Assembly: GCF_902806685.2 (NCBI RefSeq)
Contig: NC_048555.1
Span: forward strand, 3,100,001-3,164,000
Length of the DNA stretch: 64,000 nucleotides
Direction: 5' to 3'
DNA from: Maniola hyperantus
Lineage: Eukaryota > Arthropoda > Insecta > Lepidoptera > Nymphalidae
A program made the translations under genes and the position numbers. How positions within the stretch are numbered: the first letter of the stretch is position 1; each line of letters begins with the position of its first letter. Below the pieces are notes generated by a model that saw only the letters and a list, made by a program, of their open reading frames with translations, did no database searches and was not told where the DNA came from. Positions 60,731 to 64,000 of this stretch are shown piece after piece.

Positions 60731-60905
60731 TACGCGGCCGAAAGTAATGTACATCGGCCTTTAGAATGACATTCCGGCTTTGTAGAGCGTTGTCTCTGTC
60801 ATTCATACCTATTATGACGTTTTGTCGGTATCAATGACAGGGACAACTCTCTACAAATCTGCTATCTCCTTCTAAATGTCGATGTACATTACTTTCTGCC
60901 GCGTA
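60731..60905. mobile_element. MITE family D, complete, 175 bp
   Basis: TACGCGGCCGAAAGTAATGT then ACATCG at the left; CGATGT then ACATTACTTTCTGCCGCGTA at the right, one mismatch in 26 bp. The inner half is partly palindromic (TTGTAGAGCG / CTCTCTACAA; TCTCTGTCATT / AATGACAGGGA). Confidence 0.75.
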
Positions 60906-61221
60906 CTATACTTCAAAGTTTTTGGACACGTCGAAAAACACGATTAAATGCTTTTGTATCCAAATCTTGACAATGCGATGGTGACTTTGTTAATTTCCGA
61001 GAAACGAAATAAATACGAAAACATCGAACAGGTAAGTATCTAATAATAATAGAATTAAACCTTTTCACTCGATTTTGGCCTTGACTTACGATGCTTGGGC
61101 CTTTGACCTTGATCTTATAGGCAGTTCTGCCAATGTATAATATTGTCATATAAAACTGACAATCCCACACGATCAGGGTAGCATGATCAAGGTTTCAAGC
61201 CTCAAGCATTACCCGATCGGA
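60906..61221. other. Intron 2 DNA, nothing recognised
   Basis: No supported feature. Confidence 0.4.
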
Positions 61222-61378
61222 CTATGCATCATCATCACCATCATCATCATCAACCGATAGATGTCCACTGCTGGACATAGGTCTCTTGTAGGGACTTCCA
61301 CACGCCACGGTCTTGCGCCGCCTGAATCCAGCGGCTCCCTGCGACTCGTCTGATGTCGTCCGTCCACCTAGTGAACGT
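61222..61378 (-). pseudogene. RTE-type LINE 3'-end fragment
   Basis: (CAT)n run, then the complement of the family tail (GATAGATGTCCACTGCTGGA, CATAGGTCTCTTGTAGGGAC, CACGCCACGGTCTTGCGCCG) as far as the GTCTGATGTCGTCCGTCCAC segment, equivalent to WTDDIRR coding in 7960-8275. Confidence 0.7.
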
Positions 61379-61889
61379 CCACGAACTATGCATAGGTACC
61401 TACCTATTAACTATAGGTATATATGACAAATCATAGGCAAACGAGGTTATTCTTCAAATGTTCAAAATTCAAATCGATTTAGTACCTCCTCCATTAAGAC
61501 TAGACATGCAAATCAAAACTCATTTTCATTCATTTTGGAACAATCTTGTCTTGTATTCATGAGGTTCTGTCATGCGAAACATGTTTCATAAAGAGGATAG
61601 TCTAAGAGCCCATATTGTTAAGTTGTACTCTAATGAAAATTCATTAGAATAAACTCTGCCTAGACTGGACTAGCAGCACCGCATTCTGCAAAGCAATTAG
61701 CTTTCCAGGTCGATTAGAGATGGCTAAGCCAAAAGACATTTGGTTCTCTGTTCCTTTCTTATCATAAGAGCTAGCGCGCACCACGGTGCGGCGAGTTGCG
61801 GTGCGTTTTAAAATCCGTAAATTTGAATTTAAATCTATCAAAATCCGGTGCGGAATTAATTTCGCAGTGCACGCGCTTTGTGTAGTTTT
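61379..61889. other. Intron 2 DNA, nothing recognised
   Basis: No supported feature. Confidence 0.4.
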
Positions 61890-62085
61890 ATAGTTCACAG
61901 ATTTTGCGGGGGGCAAACGCACGGAAATTGACTGGGACTCTTTTATTTTCTGAGACCAAAAGTAGTCCATGTCACTCTTCAGATCTTTAACTATATTCAT
62001 GAAAATTCAGGTTGATCCGTTGCTCCGTGATTAAAAGACAAACCGACAAACAAATTTACTTTCGCATTGATATTATGGCCTGGGT
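61890..62085 (-). repeat. Degenerate S1 copy
   Basis: ATTTTCTGAGACCAAAAGTA, CATGTCACTCTTCAGATCTT, TTGATCCGTTGCTCCGTG, CAAATTTACTTTCGCATTGA; left end not recognisable. Confidence 0.5.
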
Positions 62086-62814
62086 AATGATAAGCTTGGG
62101 TTTGACGACAGTTATCACGCTAAAGACATGGAATCAATCATGAATAGCAATGATGTGGTCTGGGTTAGAACACCTTGCCTGAGAAGAAACTATCTTCAGA
62201 TAGGAGAAGACCATAATATTATATAGACCATAATAGGTATCATACAAAATGAAATCAACGCTTGATAAAGACAGCAATATCAATAGAAAATCCAGAGTTG
62301 GGATTTTTTGTGTTTATATTAATAGTTTTTATTTGATACCAAGTATAGCACTGTCTCTTACACTATAAGTGAATAAAGAGGTCATACAGTGTCCCGACGA
62401 CTAGCGATGAGCGTAAATGTATGGTATTTTTTATGGTAATCAACTCTTGTGAGCTATTTTCGCCCATGCTTAGACAAACATCACTCTTAAATGTATTTAC
62501 GTGGTAAACGGCATGATTTTGTTTTTATTTTTAAACCGACTTCTGAAGTTGACATTGTATGGCGAACTTGAGGACCTAGTCACAATCTATTCTGTGCTTT
62601 CGATATGGTAGGCCTCACTCATGATCAAATTGTATGGTTAATGATATTTCTTTCAGAGAGATTTGCGTGTCTAAAAAATATGTCGTCCATTATTAGTTCG
62701 CTCGATTGCGTAAAACTTGCATCAATCAAAATTCAAAAATAAAGGATTTTCTTTCTTTTTTTCTACTTTCAATCATTGCTGCATCTCAGTTCATGTGATT
62801 GGCTGAGTATGTGT
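62086..62814. other. Intron 2 DNA, nothing recognised
   Basis: No supported feature apart from a short TTTAAACCGACTTCTGAAG scrap near 62531. Confidence 0.4.
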
Positions 62815-62946
62815 TACTAGCTGATACCCGCGACTTCTACCGCGTGGATTTAGATTTAAAAAAAATCCCGGAGCCATATCACGGAAAATCAAAGAGAAAA
62901 CCTCGCTGAAGTAAGTCACATCAGCTACTTCCATATTATTTTATAG
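62815..62946 (-). repeat. S1 fragment
   Basis: CTAGCTGATACCCGCGACTT to TCACGGAAAATCAAAGAG; broken copy immediately before another S1. Confidence 0.55.
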
Positions 62947-62949
62947 AAT

Positions 62950-63175
62950 CGCTACCCATATTATAAATGCGAAAGTGTGTTTGTGGGTTGGTTTATTGGT
63001 TTGTCCTTCAATCACGTCGCAACGGAGCAACGCGACGGATCGGCGTGATTTTTTACATGGGTTAAGACCTGAACAGTGACATAGACTACTTTTCACCCCG
63101 GAAAATCAGAGTTCCCAACGGGATTTTTAAAAACCTAAACCAAGTTTACGAAGTCGCGGGAATCAGCTAGTTCTA
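62950..63175 (+). repeat. Interspersed repeat family S1
   Basis: CGCTACCCATATTATAAATG, TCAATCACGTCGCAACGGAG, TTTCACCCCGGAAAATCAGA, ending CGGGAATCAGCTAGTT. With 62815-62946 it forms a head-to-head pair. Confidence 0.7.
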
Positions 63176-63201
63176 GTAAGCTGTAATAATCAAGGCTGTA
63201 T

Positions 63202-63411
63202 AGTCTGTTCGCTGACTTAGTGTCGCAACACCCGCAGGCACACTTAATGTTTTGCATTTATTATGTTATTTTTCACTGCGTTTGATAAGTAAATGTTTAC
63301 TATTCTAAGAATAAAATAGAATACTGTATTATTCTTATGGTTATTGTAATAAAATACGAATATAAATAATAAACACAAGTTGGGTAGCGACACTATGTTA
63401 GTGAACAGACT
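63202..63411. mobile_element. Foldback MITE, 210 bp
   Basis: AGTCTGTTCGCTGACTTAGT then GTCGCAACACCC at the left; GGGTAGCGAC then ACTATGTTAGTGAACAGACT at the right. Arms of about 32 bp with four mismatches. Interior AT-rich with GAATA repeats. Confidence 0.7.
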
Positions 63412-64000
63412 TTAAGTTGTAACTACCTACAGAAATTTTAATAATTACAGTTCACCAAATAAAGTCGTTAACCTTAAAATTGCGAACGGAAAATAAAATC
63501 GTTGTGAGGCAAAACTGCGCCTATTTGAGGCAACAATAAAAATCCGGCAGCGAATACGAGTACAGACTGCATAATGACATGAATTTCCTGCCTCATGTGC
63601 AGCGGCCTTGTACTGTGCGCTGGTCAACCCATTTCAATAACACATCTGCGAGTTAAATGATTAAACGACTTCAAAAAAGAAGGAGGTTCTCAATTCGATT
63701 GTATGTTTTTTTTTAATTCACGGTCAAGCTGACCGCTGTAGCCTCGCGGCTGGAATTTCTGAAACTCCCCCGTTCAGAACTGCGTTCAGTTTGGGGGTCT
63801 ACTTTTAAGGAAAGGACCTAAATGCAAACTCTCAAGTTTAAAATTGGTGCGAACGTTGGAAACGCCAACGATTAACGACTCTGAGTACGGCTGTAAAGAA
63901 GTTTATTTACACTTCAAAAATTTCGATGCACTCAATTTGAAATGAATACAAAAACATCGTCACAAACATATTGTGATAGTTTTGATATGACTTGCAAAAT
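63412..64000. other. Intron 2 DNA with repeat scraps
   Basis: AACGACTTCAAAAAAGAAGG through TTCTCAATTCGATTGTATGT at about 63664-63712 is a common lepidopteran repeat word; a single family B arm (ATTAACGACTCTGAGTACGG) lies near 63870. The rest is unassigned. Confidence 0.4.

Larger units (their letters stand above)
43202..64000 (+). other. Intron 2 of the wunen-like gene (continues past the window)
   Basis: Starts GTAAGT at 43202. No later LPP exon was recognised in 20.8 kb; none of the longer frames encodes PSGH, KY-x-GRLRPHF or HYWxD-type text. The call assumes I have not missed a short exon. Confidence 0.55.

Overview
This is nuclear DNA of an insect, almost certainly a moth or butterfly. 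It is AT-rich and intron-like. It is crowded with short interspersed repeats, tRNA-derived SINEs, palindromic TIR (MITE-like) elements, RTE-type LINE tails and TAGGTACCTA palindromes of the kind seen in lepidopteran genomes. Species cannot be read from the window.

One host gene is supported. On the + strand, a coding first exon (1294-1405) and second exon (43050-43201) encode the N-terminal 88 residues of a wunen-like lipid phosphate phosphatase (PAP2/LPP family). They cover the cytosolic N-terminus, TM1, the conserved first extracellular loop and the start of TM2. Splice sites and phases match. Intron 1 is therefore about 41.6 kb and intron 2 runs past the window end; I saw no exon carrying the catalytic PAP2 motifs. 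A 35-nt degenerate copy of the start of exon 2, with its own splice signals, lies 56 bp downstream of exon 2.

Layout: 1-1293 upstream repeat and promoter/5'UTR; 1294-1405 exon 1; 1406-25000 intron 1 with MITEs, SINEs, tandem repeats and LINE fragments; 25030-27932 a 5'-truncated CR1/Jockey-type LINE on the - strand with an open RT frame; 28284-38315 a nested composite; 38316-43049 more repeats, a GATA-motif cluster and a palindrome; 43050-43201 exon 2; 43202-64000 intron 2 with many repeats, several palindromic elements and a dense GATA-motif cluster (59821-60365).

The composite is the most distinctive structure. Two indel-free 1251-bp direct repeats (28284-29534 and 37065-38315) with TG...CA ends, a flanking duplication and a partial tRNA-Leu-like primer site look like LTRs. 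Their interior carries no recognisable gag-pol, only a decayed LINE endonuclease/RT relic in the same orientation. An intact 4811-bp Ty3/gypsy element (30571-35381) has inserted into that relic. It has identical 178-bp LTRs, a 5-bp target duplication GTCCT, a tRNA-Leu PBS and one 1411-codon gag-pol frame.

I saw no bacterial-type operon, CRISPR array, rRNA gene or genuine tRNA gene. Element classifications rest on pattern recognition without database searches; repeat boundaries are approximate unless terminal repeats are described.
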